From CAZWDL01 sp964632995 (GTDB lineage: Bacteria > Bacteroidota > Bacteroidia > Chitinophagales > Saprospiraceae): 23,980 bases of DNA. The notes beneath the pieces were generated by a model that did not search any database, was not told the DNA's origin, and worked only from the letters and a program-made list of their open reading frames with translations. The position numbers and the translations under genes were made by a program. The DNA is taken from assembly GCA_964632995.1 (NCBI GenBank), contig CAZWDL010000111.1, positions 1 through 23,980 on the forward strand. Direction: 5' to 3'. This document shows, piece after piece, positions 1 to 8,053 of the stretch; the first letter of the stretch is position 1; each line of letters opens with the position of its first letter.

Positions 1-19
1 AAACTGTTTCAAACAGGCC

Positions 20-56
20 GGAACCGCAGAACAGAGGAACAGAAAAACAGAAGAAG
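20..56. repeat. Degenerate period-8 tandem repeat
   Basis: Consecutive octamers GGAACCGC, AGAACAGA, GGAACAGA, AAAACAGA and AGAAG can be read from base 20. The three middle units (28-51) share the core AACAGA. The array is intergenic and lies upstream of the CoiA-like gene. Its function is unknown. Arrays of similar build but different unit lie elsewhere in the window. Confidence 0.6.
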
Positions 57-103
57 TTTGTACCGGCTAAAGTTGTGGGTAATCGATACATATTAAAGGT
101 AGA

Positions 104-165
104 GTAAGCCTTCCGTCTTCCGCCCACCTATCGTATTCTCTGGTCGGGTAAACCTTCCGACTTCC
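104..165. repeat. Pair of 18-bp direct repeats with period-7 core
   Basis: GTAAGCCTTCCGTCTTCC (104-121) and GTAAACCTTCCGACTTCC (148-165) match at 16 of 18 positions, with a 44-bp offset. Each copy contains a CTTCCGN CTTCC heptamer doublet. The second copy ends 4 bp before the ATG of the CoiA-like gene, so it may lie in that gene's leader. No regulator can be assigned. Confidence 0.55.
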
Positions 166-169
166 AAAT

Positions 170-1057
170 ATGTCTGTTTTTCTACCATACGGATTGCGGA
201 ACGGCCGGCTGGTTCACATCAATGAGGTGGAGCAGGGGCTGGCCTGTGATTGCATTTGTCCGGCCTGCGAAGCGCCGCTGGTCGCAAAGAAAGGAGTGCG
301 AAACCGGCATCATTTTGCTCATGAGGCGGGCGGCGGCTGTAACGGGGGGCTGGAGACGGCGTTGCACCTGCGCGCCAAGGAGATATTGTCGGAACAGCGG
401 AAACTGCGGCTGCCGCCGGTTTATCTGCCAAACCGGAAGCAGCCCATATTTCCAGCTGTTATGATACCGCTCGATCAGGTTTGGGTGGAGCGCCGGGCCG
501 GCGGGCTGGTGCCTGATCTGCTGGTGCGCAGCGGGCAGCGTCGCCTACTGGTCGAGATTGCTGTACACCACCCCTGTACGGAAGAAAAGCTACGCCGCAT
601 CCGCCGGTTGGGTTACGCCGCCCTGGAAATCGATTTGCTGGACCTGAGCCAACGACTGGAGGCGCATGGCGGCCTGGAAGATCGGAAGCTGATCAACAGG
701 CTCATCAACGGAACGGAACACAAGAGCTGGCTTTTCAATCCGCGACGCAACGCCCTTGAAGTGGAACTGCGCCGTATTGCGGAAAGACGCAGGGTTCAGC
801 ACCACTTCGACGGGCGCTGGCATTACTATCGCGTGGCGCCCTGCCCGGCATTCCGGCGCGTGCGGGAGTTAAATCCCTTCAAGCGGTACAGCTATGCCTG
901 GGTGTTTCAGGACTGCCTGCACTGTCCTTATGCCCTGGAAATCCGGTACGTACAGAGCTACCAGGGATACCGGGAGGTGCCGGGGCTTCCTGGAGAAGTG
1001 TGGTGCTGGGGCGATCAGCCTGATATTCTGGATAAGTGGCTGGGGGGCAAAAGATAA
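170..1057 (+). CDS. CoiA-like competence family protein
   Basis: The 295-residue product resembles the CoiA family, known as a DNA-processing factor in natural transformation of Gram-positive bacteria and widespread but little studied elsewhere. What is visible: an N-terminal zinc-ribbon-like motif around residues 27-37 (CDCICPACEAP) followed by the family's HHFAH signature (residues 47-51). The middle holds a PD-(D/E)xK-like nuclease core, PDLLV near residue 115 then LLVEIAVHHP about 10 residues on, with D and E/x/A as candidate catalytic positions. A second cysteine pair (CLHC) sits near residue 252. No signal peptide is seen, so it is probably cytoplasmic. The start is ATG; there is no overlapping neighbour, and it converges on the sigma factor gene. 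Family assignment is fairly secure. A role in transformation here is inference, because no other competence gene is in view. Confidence 0.75.
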   Translation: MSVFLPYGLRNGRLVHINEVEQGLACDCICPACEAPLVAKKGVRNRHHFAHEAGGGCNGGLETALHLRAKEILSEQRKLRLPPVYLPNRKQPIFPAVMIPLDQVWVERRAGGLVPDLLVRSGQRRLLVEIAVHHPCTEEKLRRIRRLGYAALEIDLLDLSQRLEAHGGLEDRKLINRLINGTEHKSWLFNPRRNALEVELRRIAERRRVQHHFDGRWHYYRVAPCPAFRRVRELNPFKRYSYAWVFQDCLHCPYALEIRYVQSYQGYREVPGLPGEVWCWGDQPDILDKWLGGKR

Positions 1058-1221
1058 TTGGAGAAAAGTGACCGGGAGGGAATTCCTCGTCTAAAAAGTG
1101 ATTTTGGACAATATATCAGTTATGACCACATCCTCTTCCTACAAAGACAATGCTGCCGGCAATCTCCTCTACGACCGGGCGCTTGCTTATCTGCAAATTG
1201 TAGCAAAAAAGAATCTACGGA

Positions 1222-1788
1222 TTAATCCGGCTGGAGCTGCTGATGGTAAAGCCGCTCGATGCGGCGCCGGGCCCGCGATAGCCTCATCTTGACGGCGCTT
1301 TCGGAGAGCTGGTATTTTTTCTGGAGGTCCTGAATGGAGTACTGCTGGAGATATTTGAGCTGAAGCATGGTACGGGCATCTTCTCCCAATTCTTCCATCA
1401 GCAGGTTCATGGCTTCGAATAGCCGTTCGCGGTCCTGTAGTTGCTCGGCGTCTTCATTTCTTTCAAAAAGCTTGTCCTGCAGAACCTCCGGGAAAGCCGT
1501 GGTTTTGCCTCTCTCCCGGCAATAGTCTATACATTCGTTATGGGCGATGCGAAAAAGCCAGGAGGGAAAGGTGACGGGGTTTTTAAGGCGTTCCAGGTGC
1601 TGGGCTGCTATCAGGAATACTTCCTGGGTGAGATCGAGGGCCGATTCCCGGTCAGAGAGCATAGAAAAACAATAGCGGAACAGTTTGTCATAATACCGCC
1701 GGTACAGGACTGCGAGGGCAGCATTATCCCTGGTTTGCTGATAATTCAGGACCAGTTCGCTATCGGAGAGAAAGATTTGTTTTTTCAT
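1222..1788 (-). CDS. ECF-type sigma-70 family RNA polymerase sigma factor
   Basis: This 188-residue protein has the two-domain layout of extracytoplasmic-function sigma factors. Region 2 covers about residues 25-95, including YDKLFRYCFSML, the DLTQEVFL segment that helps bind the core enzyme and -10 DNA, and FPSWLFRIAHNECID. Region 4 covers about residues 125-180 with the helix-turn-helix YSIQDLQKKYQLSESAVKMRLSRARR. The length is typical. An exact TATCTTTG -7 element lies 18 bp upstream of the ATG, so the gene probably has its own promoter even though it follows the response regulator on the same strand (104-bp gap). No anti-sigma gene is adjacent; the next gene downstream, the CoiA-like one, is convergent. 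Target genes cannot be told from the sequence. Confidence 0.9.
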   Translation of the reverse strand: MKKQIFLSDSELVLNYQQTRDNAALAVLYRRYYDKLFRYCFSMLSDRESALDLTQEVFLIAAQHLERLKNPVTFPSWLFRIAHNECIDYCRERGKTTAFPEVLQDKLFERNEDAEQLQDRERLFEAMNLLMEELGEDARTMLQLKYLQQYSIQDLQKKYQLSESAVKMRLSRARRRIERLYHQQLQPD

Positions 1789-1806
1789 TGCACTTGATTA
1801 ACAGGG

Positions 1807-1814
1807 CAAAGATA
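1807..1814 (-). promoter_or_regulatory. Bacteroidota -7 element of the ECF sigma gene
   Basis: The minus strand reads TATCTTTG, an exact match to the known TAnnTTTG element, 18 bp before the ATG at 1788. A TTG about 15 bp further upstream is a weak -33 candidate. Confidence 0.55.
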
Positions 1815-1892
1815 GCATGGGCCTGCGGGCAATGTTATGGGGTAAATGCTGATTTTTGGATTGCGTGGAATGCGTAGTTCTAAGAGAATTGC

Positions 1893-2540
1893 CTACCCTC
1901 CGCTGATCAGCCCCAGCCGGATAGCGTGTTTGACCAGTCCCGCCGTGTTTTTGGCGCCTAGCTTCTCGAGCAAATTGCGCCGGTGGGTATCCACAGTTCG
2001 TATGCTGATGAATAACCTTTCCGCGATCTCCGGATTAGAGTATTCCTCGGCGATGAGCCGGAGGACCTGCAATTCCCTTTTGGTGAGGGGAACACCGGTG
2101 CTCTTTGGCTTCTGCTTGCTTCCGCGGGTGAGGTGTTCAATGAGCGTGTCGGACACCTGGCGGCTGTAGTAGGTGTCGCCGGCGTAAACGGTGCGGATGG
2201 CGGTGATCATATCGGCGCTGCCGGCATCTTTGAGCAGGTATCCGGAGGCCCCGGCTTCCAGCATCTTGACAATGTACTGGCTGTCGGAATGCATGGAAAG
2301 GACCAACACTTTAACCTCAGGATAATGCTTTTTCACCTGACGGGTCGTCTCGATACCGCTGCTGTCTCCCATAGCGATATCCATCAGAATGATATCCGGC
2401 TGCTCTTTGTCCAGGAAAGCAATGACTTCCCGGCCGTTAGCTGCTTCTCCAACGACGCGAATGTCAGGGATGTTACTCAGCAGGGAGTGCAGGCCTTCGC
2501 GGAAGACCCTGTGATCATCGGCAATGAGGATGTCAATCAT
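1893..2540 (-). CDS. NarL/FixJ-type response regulator (REC + LuxR HTH)
   Basis: The 215-residue DNA-binding response regulator has an N-terminal receiver domain (residues 1-120) with acidic pair D8/D9, phosphoacceptor D54 in DIILMDIAMGD, and conserved lysine in GYLLKDAGS. The C-terminal LuxR/GerE helix-turn-helix (about residues 148-210) contains LTKRELQVLRLIAEEYSNPEIAERL and VDTHRRNLLEKLGAKN. The partner is the kinase gene immediately upstream on the same strand, 98 bp away. No good promoter is visible in that gap, so the two are probably one transcript. The receiver and effector are intact, so a phosphorylation-dependent transcription factor is expected. The target genes are unknown. Confidence 0.94.
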   Translation of the reverse strand: MIDILIADDHRVFREGLHSLLSNIPDIRVVGEAANGREVIAFLDKEQPDIILMDIAMGDSSGIETTRQVKKHYPEVKVLVLSMHSDSQYIVKMLEAGASGYLLKDAGSADMITAIRTVYAGDTYYSRQVSDTLIEHLTRGSKQKPKSTGVPLTKRELQVLRLIAEEYSNPEIAERLFISIRTVDTHRRNLLEKLGAKNTAGLVKHAIRLGLISGG

Positions 2541-2638
2541 GGAACAGTAGATGATGGATGCTGGTATCGGCCATTCAGTATCGGGTTTTTAACAAATGCT
2601 GCGTGATCGGGCAGCCTCCTGATCTTTCTCTAAAGTTA

Positions 2639-3622
2639 CTAAATTACAGGCAGTTCCACGGTGGCTAGCACGCCCGCCCCTGGGTGGCTTTCCATGGTGA
2701 AGCTGCCGCCGAGTGAGCGGGTTCGCATCTGGATATTTCTCAAACCGATCCCCCTTTGAGTCGGTGCTTGCAGCTTTTCCTTGGCGAAGCCGGCGCCGTC
2801 GTCTTCCACCATGAGTACAATACTGTTGGGATGACCGATAAGTTGTACGTTGATGCTGCTCGCTGCGGCGTGTTTGAAGGCATTGTTGAGCAGTTCCTGC
2901 GCCATTCGGTACAAGCCACGTTCCAGGGAGGGCTCCAGTCGCTGCTCGATGCCCGAGTGGTAAAAGTTGACCTGAACGCGCCCGCTTTCATTGGCTTTTG
3001 CACAGAGACTTTCAAGCGCGGCGACGAGGCCGAAGTCGATAAGCGCTGCGGGCATCAGCGCGTGCGAGACGCCTCGCAGTTCCGTTGTGGCGCTTTGCAG
3101 TAGGTCCAGCGCATTGTTGTAGTTGTTAGAAAAATCCTGGTTGGGTTGCCGGATTTGGGCGGCCATTCCCTCCAGGCTCAGTTTGAGCGCGGAGAGCAGC
3201 GGGCCGATACCGTCGTGGATTTCCTCCGAAAGGCGACGGCGCTCCTGCTCTTGCCAGTCGACCATAGCATTAACGGTATGCTGTGCTTTTTCGACCTCGG
3301 CCGTATTGTCAATGCTGACTATCATAAAGCCTTCCGGTATCCGGCGGCCGTAAAGCTGCAGGTAGCGCTGCCTGTGGAGCACTTTTCTGAGATCAAAATC
3401 GCACCAGTCCGCAAACCGGCCGGCGGGCAGCCGGGTCTCTAAAGCTGTCAGGGTATGCAAAAAGCTGACCCCCAAACCTGTCTTGGGGCGCCTGCTGAGA
3501 TGCTTGCCGAAGGAATCATTCCAGAGGACTATCTCTTCTGACCTGTTTAGTAACACGATGCCGAAAGGGAAATATTCAATAAGCGTCTGAACCAGGCGGG
3601 CATCCCTGAATCGTCCGGGCAT
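2639..3622 (-). CDS. Soluble PAS-HisKA_3 sensor histidine kinase
   Basis: This kinase phosphorylates the adjacent NarL-type regulator (inferred from operon and family pairing). The 327-residue form has an N-terminal PAS-like domain (residues 10-110, with FGIVLLNRSEEIVLWNDSF), then the HisKA_3 dimerisation helix QEQERRRLSEEIHDGIG with phosphoacceptor H136. The HATPase_c domain follows (N-box ELLNNAFKHA, G-box DDGAGF, and GIGLRNIQMR). No transmembrane segment is seen, so the signal is probably cytoplasmic or comes from a partner. I chose the ATG at 3622. A longer frame could begin with TTG at 3655, but that codon lies inside an exact TAACTTTG -7 promoter element (3653-3660), which argues against translation from there. 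Confidence 0.9.
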   Translation of the reverse strand: MPGRFRDARLVQTLIEYFPFGIVLLNRSEEIVLWNDSFGKHLSRRPKTGLGVSFLHTLTALETRLPAGRFADWCDFDLRKVLHRQRYLQLYGRRIPEGFMIVSIDNTAEVEKAQHTVNAMVDWQEQERRRLSEEIHDGIGPLLSALKLSLEGMAAQIRQPNQDFSNNYNNALDLLQSATTELRGVSHALMPAALIDFGLVAALESLCAKANESGRVQVNFYHSGIEQRLEPSLERGLYRMAQELLNNAFKHAAASSINVQLIGHPNSIVLMVEDDGAGFAKEKLQAPTQRGIGLRNIQMRTRSLGGSFTMESHPGAGVLATVELPVI

Positions 3623-3652
3623 AGAGCCTTTTTTCTTTTTCAAAATAGTCCT

Positions 3653-3660
3653 CAAAGTTA
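3653..3660 (-). promoter_or_regulatory. Bacteroidota -7 element of the kinase/regulator operon
   Basis: The minus strand reads TAACTTTG, an exact TAnnTTTG match, 30 bp before the ATG at 3622. No clear -33 element is seen. This site decides the start codon of the kinase. Confidence 0.55.
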
Positions 3661-3816
3661 CGGAAATTGTTAAGTTGAATTTCGATTTCGATTACAATTA
3701 AAAGACGGAGGGAGCGTTTTGGGTCACTGAGAAATGTGACTTCAGGTGGCTTAACACGTCTTTATTCGAAATTTTTGAACGATCGAGCCTGTCGATTCTT
3801 TGAAAGTAAACAACAG

Positions 3817-4857
3817 ATGAAGAAATTCAATATACTGATCCTCACGGATCACCTCACCCATAGCAATGCCAATTCCATCTACGAGATGTCTGCCGCCTTA
3901 CGCGCGCATCCCGCCGTGGGACGGCTGCATCTGGCCAGCCGGGGCAATGAAGCCAACCGGGGATTTTTCTATCACTTTGACACAACCGAACTGGAAGTAT
4001 GGTCCATGCGGGAAGGGATCAGCTATGAGAAGGGCCTTAAGGGGCTTACTGAAAAAACTGTTCGCGTCGATGCACGCTACTACGACGTGGTGTGGCTGCG
4101 TCTGCCAAGACCTATTCCCAGCGGGTTTTTCTCCTTTCTCACCCATCATATCAATGAACGGCGCATCATTAACCGGCCCAGCGGGATTGTGGAAACCAGC
4201 AATAAGAAGTTTTTGCTTCAGGTACCCGAGCTTTGCCCGCCTATAGCGTTCTGTGATAGTATGGAAGTAATTCATAAACTACACAACGCTCATCCGATTG
4301 TGCTGAAGCCAGTGGAGAGCTACGGCGGTAAGGGGGTTATCCGGGTAGAGCAGGGGAAGGTTTACGAATCCACCCAACAGATTCCGCTGGAAGATTATCA
4401 GCCGGTACTGGAAAACCAGATAAAAAACCACGGCGGTTATCTGGCTATGCGCTATCTCAAGAATGTCGGACAGGGCGATAAACGAATCGTGGTGGTTAAT
4501 GGAGAGATCGTCGGTGCTGCCCTGCGGCTGCCGCCGCAAGGCTCCTGGATTTGTAATGCTTCCCAGGGAGGCTCTTCCATTTTTGCGGAACCTGATGAGC
4601 AGGAACGGTGGATGATTGAACGCCTCAACGAGGAATTGTTGCCCCGCGGGATCGCCATGTACGGAATCGATACACTGGTGGGAGACGACGGGCGGCGCAC
4701 GCTTTCCGAGGTGAATACGCTAAGCATCGGCGGCGTCAAGCAAATGGCGGAACTGAGTGGGCTGCCACTGGTGAAACGCAGCGCCGATCTACTGGTAAAC
4801 TATATTCGGGAGCATATACCTTTTCGGGAAAAGCGTATTATTCCCCTCATACAATGA
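3817..4857 (+). CDS. Glutathione-synthetase-like ATP-grasp enzyme (GshB family)
   Basis: The 346-residue protein resembles prokaryotic glutathione synthetase, which joins gamma-glutamylcysteine and glycine using ATP. The N-terminal domain starts MKKFNILILTDHL and contains the substrate-domain pattern VVWLRLPRPI. The ATP-grasp core has IVLKPVESYGGKGVIRVE (ATP-binding lysine and glycine-rich loop, about residue 162) and DKRIVVVNGEIVGAALRLP. It ends with YGIDTLVGDD and LSEVNTLSIGG, carrying the E-x-N metal-binding pair. E. coli GshB usually reads EINVTSPT at the last motif, so the metal loop differs and a related peptide ligase is possible. The frame is open back to a GTG at 3736, but the ATG at 3817 starts the recognisable fold, and TTTG (3774-3777) with ATTCTTTG (3795-3802) suggests a promoter between the two. 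No gshA is nearby. Confidence 0.8.
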   Translation: MKKFNILILTDHLTHSNANSIYEMSAALRAHPAVGRLHLASRGNEANRGFFYHFDTTELEVWSMREGISYEKGLKGLTEKTVRVDARYYDVVWLRLPRPIPSGFFSFLTHHINERRIINRPSGIVETSNKKFLLQVPELCPPIAFCDSMEVIHKLHNAHPIVLKPVESYGGKGVIRVEQGKVYESTQQIPLEDYQPVLENQIKNHGGYLAMRYLKNVGQGDKRIVVVNGEIVGAALRLPPQGSWICNASQGGSSIFAEPDEQERWMIERLNEELLPRGIAMYGIDTLVGDDGRRTLSEVNTLSIGGVKQMAELSGLPLVKRSADLLVNYIREHIPFREKRIIPLIQ

Positions 4858-4864
4858 AGTGGTT

Positions 4865-5737
4865 TCATGGGGTTTCCTGCAGGATGTTGTAGAGCATGTC
4901 CAGCCTTGGCGAGAGGATGAGTTCCACCCTTTTGTTTTTTAATTTATTCTCCGTATTGTCATTGGATACCAGTGGCAGGTACTCTCCTTTGCCGGCCGCC
5001 ATGATCTGGTTGGTGCTCACGTTGTGGTCCTCGGTGAGGGTGCGCACTACGGCGGCGGCCCGGCGAACGCTGAGGTCCCAGTTGTCGGCGTAGCCGCGGT
5101 TGGGTCGGTCGGTGCTGGTATGGCCCAGCACGGTGACTTCCAGGTCGGGATACCGGTTCAGGACGATGGCGACGATCGCGAGGGCTTCTTTGCCGGAAGA
5201 CTGTAAGGTGGTGCTGCGGCCGCCGAAGACGAGTTCGTCGGCGAGGGTGATGTAAAGCCGGCCGCCACGCATTTCCAGCAGGACCTCTTCATTGGGATAT
5301 GACATCAGTGTGTCCTGCAGATCGGCCCGGGCTTCGCGCAGCCGTTCATCACGAAGATTGATGGTTTTCTTGATTTCATCCAGGCGTTCTTCTTTCTCAG
5401 CCAGTTGCTGAGCGGTGCTTTCGAGTTCGGTGGCCAGCTGATTTTGGGTCGACTGCGAGCGGCGGGCCATATCGCGGATGCGTTCTTCCAGTCGGTTGGT
5501 GTCGGACTCCAGCTGTGCTTTGTCGTCGCGAAGCACTCCAATCGTGTTGTTGAGCTCCTCATTGCGCGATTGCAACTGGTCGATCTGGGCACGGGCAAAA
5601 TCCAGCTGGGCTTCGAGCTGTCGTTCTCGCTTCATACACTCGTCCTGCAGGTATTCCATTTGCAGGTATTTCTTTTTTCCTACACAGGAAAACAGCATGG
5701 GTAGCATTAAAAGGAGAAGGGCTGCTTGATTCGACAT
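4865..5737 (-). CDS. OmpA-like peptidoglycan-binding lipoprotein with coiled coil
   Basis: The 290-residue envelope lipoprotein probably ties the outer membrane to the cell wall. The signal peptide ends in lipobox MLFSC with lipidated Cys18. Residues 25-150 form a long heptad-rich coiled coil (RNEELNNTIGVLRDDKAQLE and similar). The C-terminal OmpA-like domain (about residues 170-280) has LEVTVLGHTS, the signature NWDLSVRRAAAVV and the closing NKRVEL, which carry the Asp and Arg that bind diaminopimelate in this family. The residues after Cys18 are basic (VGKKKY), with no acidic surface-export signal, so a periplasmic-facing anchor is likely. I chose the ATG at 5737; an upstream TTG (5767) lies inside a perfect TATTTTTG -7 element and would also precede the signal peptide. 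Confidence 0.9.
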   Translation of the reverse strand: MSNQAALLLLMLPMLFSCVGKKKYLQMEYLQDECMKRERQLEAQLDFARAQIDQLQSRNEELNNTIGVLRDDKAQLESDTNRLEERIRDMARRSQSTQNQLATELESTAQQLAEKEERLDEIKKTINLRDERLREARADLQDTLMSYPNEEVLLEMRGGRLYITLADELVFGGRSTTLQSSGKEALAIVAIVLNRYPDLEVTVLGHTSTDRPNRGYADNWDLSVRRAAAVVRTLTEDHNVSTNQIMAAGKGEYLPLVSNDNTENKLKNKRVELILSPRLDMLYNILQETP

Positions 5738-5764
5738 GATCGTCGTTTTTAAAGAATCAAAACT

Positions 5765-5772
5765 CAAAAATA
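5765..5772 (-). promoter_or_regulatory. Bacteroidota -7 element of the OmpA-like lipoprotein gene
   Basis: The minus strand reads TATTTTTG, an exact TAnnTTTG match, 27 bp before the ATG at 5737. It lies just past the terminator of the previous gene, so this gene is probably transcribed on its own. Confidence 0.55.
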
Positions 5773-5802
5773 ATCAATGTTGTCCGGATTGGGAAAGGCA
5801 AT

Positions 5803-5845
5803 AAAAAACGGGCGTGACCGGAGTAGCCGGTCACGCCCGTTTTTT
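5803..5845 (-). terminator. Strong hairpin terminator, bidirectional in form
   Basis: A perfect 13-bp stem (5809-5821 with 5827-5839, core GGGCGTGACC) closes a 5-nt loop. It is flanked by A6 on the left and T6 on the right. On the minus strand it follows the stop of the coiled-coil gene by 22 bp and ends in a U-tract, so it should stop that transcript and insulate the OmpA-like gene. Confidence 0.9.
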
Positions 5846-5867
5846 CATTGAAAGTCAATAGAACCCT

Positions 5868-6779
5868 TTACCGGATCTGGAATCCGGAGGAGCCCAGGAA
5901 GCCCATATCCGAGTAGATCGCGGCGCGATAGAAGCCGGGATCGAGGCGGCGCTCCTGGATTTCGTGTTTGAAGCTCAGGCGCTGGGATTCAGAGAGGTTG
6001 ACTTCTTTAGCCAGCTGGGCCTCGAATTCGGCAACTTCGCCCCGTACATTGATGCGGGTACGCACAGGGTTGACCGACTGGATCGGGGTGCCGTTGGGGT
6101 CGCTGATCACGAGGTATACGGTGTGCAGTCCCTGGTATTCGCGGGGAACGCTGGTCATGTCGAAGCTCACCTCGATGATGTCGGCGCGGCGGCCGTGCAG
6201 GGTGGGCTTGCCGTTGTCTTTTTCAATGTCCACCCGGAAGCCGTTGGCTTTGACGCTTTCAGCTTTCAGCGTGTTCATTTCGTCGAGCAAAGTCTGGTTG
6301 GCCTCTTCGAGTTGGGAGGTTTGGGACACCAGTTGCTGGTTGCGCGACTGGCTGACGACCAGTTCCTGGTTCAGCGAATCATTCTGCGCCAGCAGCATAG
6401 CGTTCTCCTCCTGGAGTTGGGCGACGTTGGTGGACAGTTCCGACTTTACGGCGCGAAGCTGATTAATTTCTTCGCGCAGGCTGCGCAGGTCGGAGGCCGA
6501 CTGCCGGCGGATGCGATCCAGGCGATTGATGTTCTCCTTGGCCTCGGCCAGGGAGTTGCTCAGCGAATCGCTGTGAACGGCCAGCCCCTCGTAAGCGATT
6601 TGAAGGCTGTCCAGGTCGTTGAGCAAGCCGTACTTCACCTGAGTTAAGGAATCCACTTCCGTCATGTATTCTTCGTTGGATTCTTGTAGTTTACTGTTGC
6701 GGGTCCATAGGAAAATGACGCCGATCAGCGCCAGCACGAACAGGACCGTCGCGACGATGGAATAGGTTCTTGAATTCAT
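5868..6779 (-). CDS. Membrane-anchored coiled-coil protein of unknown function
   Basis: I do not recognise a named family. The 303-residue product begins with one hydrophobic segment (residues 7-25, IVATVLFVLALIGVIFLW), followed by a polar coiled coil to about residue 178 (repeated Leu/Asn/Gln/Ser heptads such as NQLVSQTSQLEEANQTL). The C-terminal part (residues 185-303) looks beta-rich and Ig-like (VYLVISDPNGTPIQS, FYRAAIYSDMGFLGSSGF). The segment is not followed by a cleavage site or lipobox, so a signal anchor with most of the protein in the periplasm is likely. The next gene downstream on this strand is the OmpA-like coiled-coil lipoprotein, but a strong terminator separates the two. A structural or stress-response envelope role is only a guess. 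Confidence 0.8.
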   Translation of the reverse strand: MNSRTYSIVATVLFVLALIGVIFLWTRNSKLQESNEEYMTEVDSLTQVKYGLLNDLDSLQIAYEGLAVHSDSLSNSLAEAKENINRLDRIRRQSASDLRSLREEINQLRAVKSELSTNVAQLQEENAMLLAQNDSLNQELVVSQSRNQQLVSQTSQLEEANQTLLDEMNTLKAESVKANGFRVDIEKDNGKPTLHGRRADIIEVSFDMTSVPREYQGLHTVYLVISDPNGTPIQSVNPVRTRINVRGEVAEFEAQLAKEVNLSESQRLSFKHEIQERRLDPGFYRAAIYSDMGFLGSSGFQIR

Positions 6780-7145
6780 ACTACTTGTTTAGTTTTTTGG
6801 AACTGGAGGATCTTTCCCTCAGTTCAACAAAAAGCGTTTGTTTACAATAGTAATAAAGTTATCATTAACATTTTATTGTGCCTCCTGGTCTTGAATCTTT
6901 AAGCCACTCCTTTTTGAGGGCTTTCCGGTTCAGTGTTGGAAAAAGGCCACAACCGGAGCAAGGTACGGCTTTTGCCAATTAATCGATCCTCGAGTAATCC
7001 GGGATAGGGAGTATGCTGAAGCGAAACTGTTTTAATTGTTCAACACTTTTCGGCCTTTGAAAATTCCCTATCTTTGTTTCCTTTTAAATGGAGAACTTTT
7101 ACCGGCCGCCGCTTGTTCTGGCCGTAGATATAAAAGCGAAACCTC
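6780..7145. other. Divergent intergenic region without a gene
   Basis: This gap separates the coiled-coil gene (-) from lipA (+). It holds the lipA promoter on the right. For the minus-strand gene, TAACTTTA (6854-6861) and TACTATTG (6845-6852) are one-mismatch -7 candidates. A CCGGTT/AACCGG inverted repeat (6925-6930 with 6951-6956) could fold but has no U-tract. I see no RNA gene or convincing ORF. Confidence 0.6.
7069..7076 (+). promoter_or_regulatory. Bacteroidota -7 element of lipA
   Basis: TATCTTTG is an exact TAnnTTTG match. A TTTT (7047-7050) lies 18 bp upstream as a weak -33 element. This predicts a leader of about 60 nt before the lipA ATG at 7146. Confidence 0.6.
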
Positions 7146-8018
7146 ATGCTGGAATTACCTGTAGTAGATAAGAAAGAGCCCCGCCGGCGCAAGCCGGACT
7201 GGCTGCGCGTCAAGCTGCCCATCGGGCCCGAATATAAGAAGGTACGTTCTCTCGTCGATGAATACAACCTGCACACCATTTGTCAGAGCGGCAACTGCCC
7301 GAATATGGGCGAGTGCTGGGGCGCCGGAACGGCTACCTTCATGATCCTGGGCAATACCTGTACGCGCTCCTGTTCCTTCTGCGCGGTAAAGACGGGGCGA
7401 CCGCCTGAGTACGACGAGGACGAACCGCGTCGCGTGGCCGAGGCCATCAAGCTCATGGGCGTCAAACATGCTGTGATCACCTCCGTCAACCGCGACGAAC
7501 TCAAGGACCGCGGCGCCGAAATCTGGCACCAGACGATCCGCCAGGTTAAAGAGCTGTCACCGGAAACGACCATCGAAACCCTCATCCCGGATGTCAAAGC
7601 CAACTGGGAAGCGCTGGAACGCATGATCAGTGCAGGGCAGGAAGTGGTTTCTCACAACATGGAAACCGTGGAGCGCCTCTACCGCAAGGTGCGCCCCCAG
7701 GCCAAATACTGGCGCAGCCTCGAGCAGATCAAGCGCACCAAAGCCTACGGCAAACGCACCAAGTCGGGCATCATGGTCGGCCTGGGCGAAACCAAGGAGG
7801 ACGTCTTCAAAATTATGGACGACCTGGTCGAACACGATTGTGACGTGCTCACGATCGGGCAGTATCTGCAACCCACCCAAATGCACATCGAAGTGGCCGA
7901 GTACGTCCATCCCGATACCTTCGCCGAATATAAGGAAGTGGGCCTGGAAAAGGGCTTCGACTTCGTAGAGAGCGGGCCGCTGGTGCGCTCTTCGTATCAC
8001 GCTGAGCGGCATCTGTAA
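7146..8018 (+). CDS. lipA: Lipoyl synthase
   Basis: LipA is a radical SAM enzyme that inserts two sulfur atoms into octanoyl groups on lipoyl domains of 2-oxoacid dehydrogenases and the glycine cleavage H protein. The 290-residue length is typical. The auxiliary cluster motif CX4CX5C is present (C46, C51, C57 in CQSGNCPNMGECW), and the radical SAM cluster motif CX3CX2C is C72, C76, C79 in CTRSCSFC. The C-terminal RSSYHAE carries the conserved serine ligand of the auxiliary cluster. All key residues are intact. The gene is monocistronic by appearance, with its own -7 promoter element upstream and a U-tailed terminator 20 bp after the stop. No lipB is adjacent. Confidence 0.98.
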   Translation: MLELPVVDKKEPRRRKPDWLRVKLPIGPEYKKVRSLVDEYNLHTICQSGNCPNMGECWGAGTATFMILGNTCTRSCSFCAVKTGRPPEYDEDEPRRVAEAIKLMGVKHAVITSVNRDELKDRGAEIWHQTIRQVKELSPETTIETLIPDVKANWEALERMISAGQEVVSHNMETVERLYRKVRPQAKYWRSLEQIKRTKAYGKRTKSGIMVGLGETKEDVFKIMDDLVEHDCDVLTIGQYLQPTQMHIEVAEYVHPDTFAEYKEVGLEKGFDFVESGPLVRSSYHAERHL

Positions 8019-8021
8019 AAA

Positions 8022-8053
8022 GTTTAGAAGTTTAGGGGTTTAGGAGTTCAGGA
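8022..8053. repeat. Period-8 tandem repeat (GTTTAGGR-like)
   Basis: Four consecutive octamers are read: GTTTAGAA, GTTTAGGG, GTTTAGGA and GTTCAGGA. They start 3 bp after the lipA stop. The last two units supply the 5' half of the lipA terminator, so the array and the terminator are physically merged. Confidence 0.75.

Noticed and set aside
1218..1229. CGGATTAATCCG palindrome over the sigma stop codon, with a T-run nearby
   Set aside because: The stem has no room for a loop beyond 3 bp, and the T-run is too far away to make it a terminator.
1122..1292. Small plus-strand ORF after the CoiA-like gene (MTTSSSYKDNAAGNLLYD...)
   Set aside because: Its second half is antisense to the end of the ECF sigma gene, and I see no promoter or family. 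The first half looks protein-like, but the evidence is too thin to call a gene.
5964..6647. 227-codon plus-strand frame opposite the coiled-coil gene
   Set aside because: The translation is a compositional shadow of the heptad-rich coding strand; no promoter or motif supports it.
6842..6871. Nine-codon leucine-rich leader ORF (MLMITLLLL) with AGGAGG upstream, on the minus strand before the coiled-coil gene
   Set aside because: It resembles an attenuator leader peptide, but the following gene has nothing to do with leucine, no terminator/antiterminator pair is seen, and AT-rich DNA gives Leu codons by chance.
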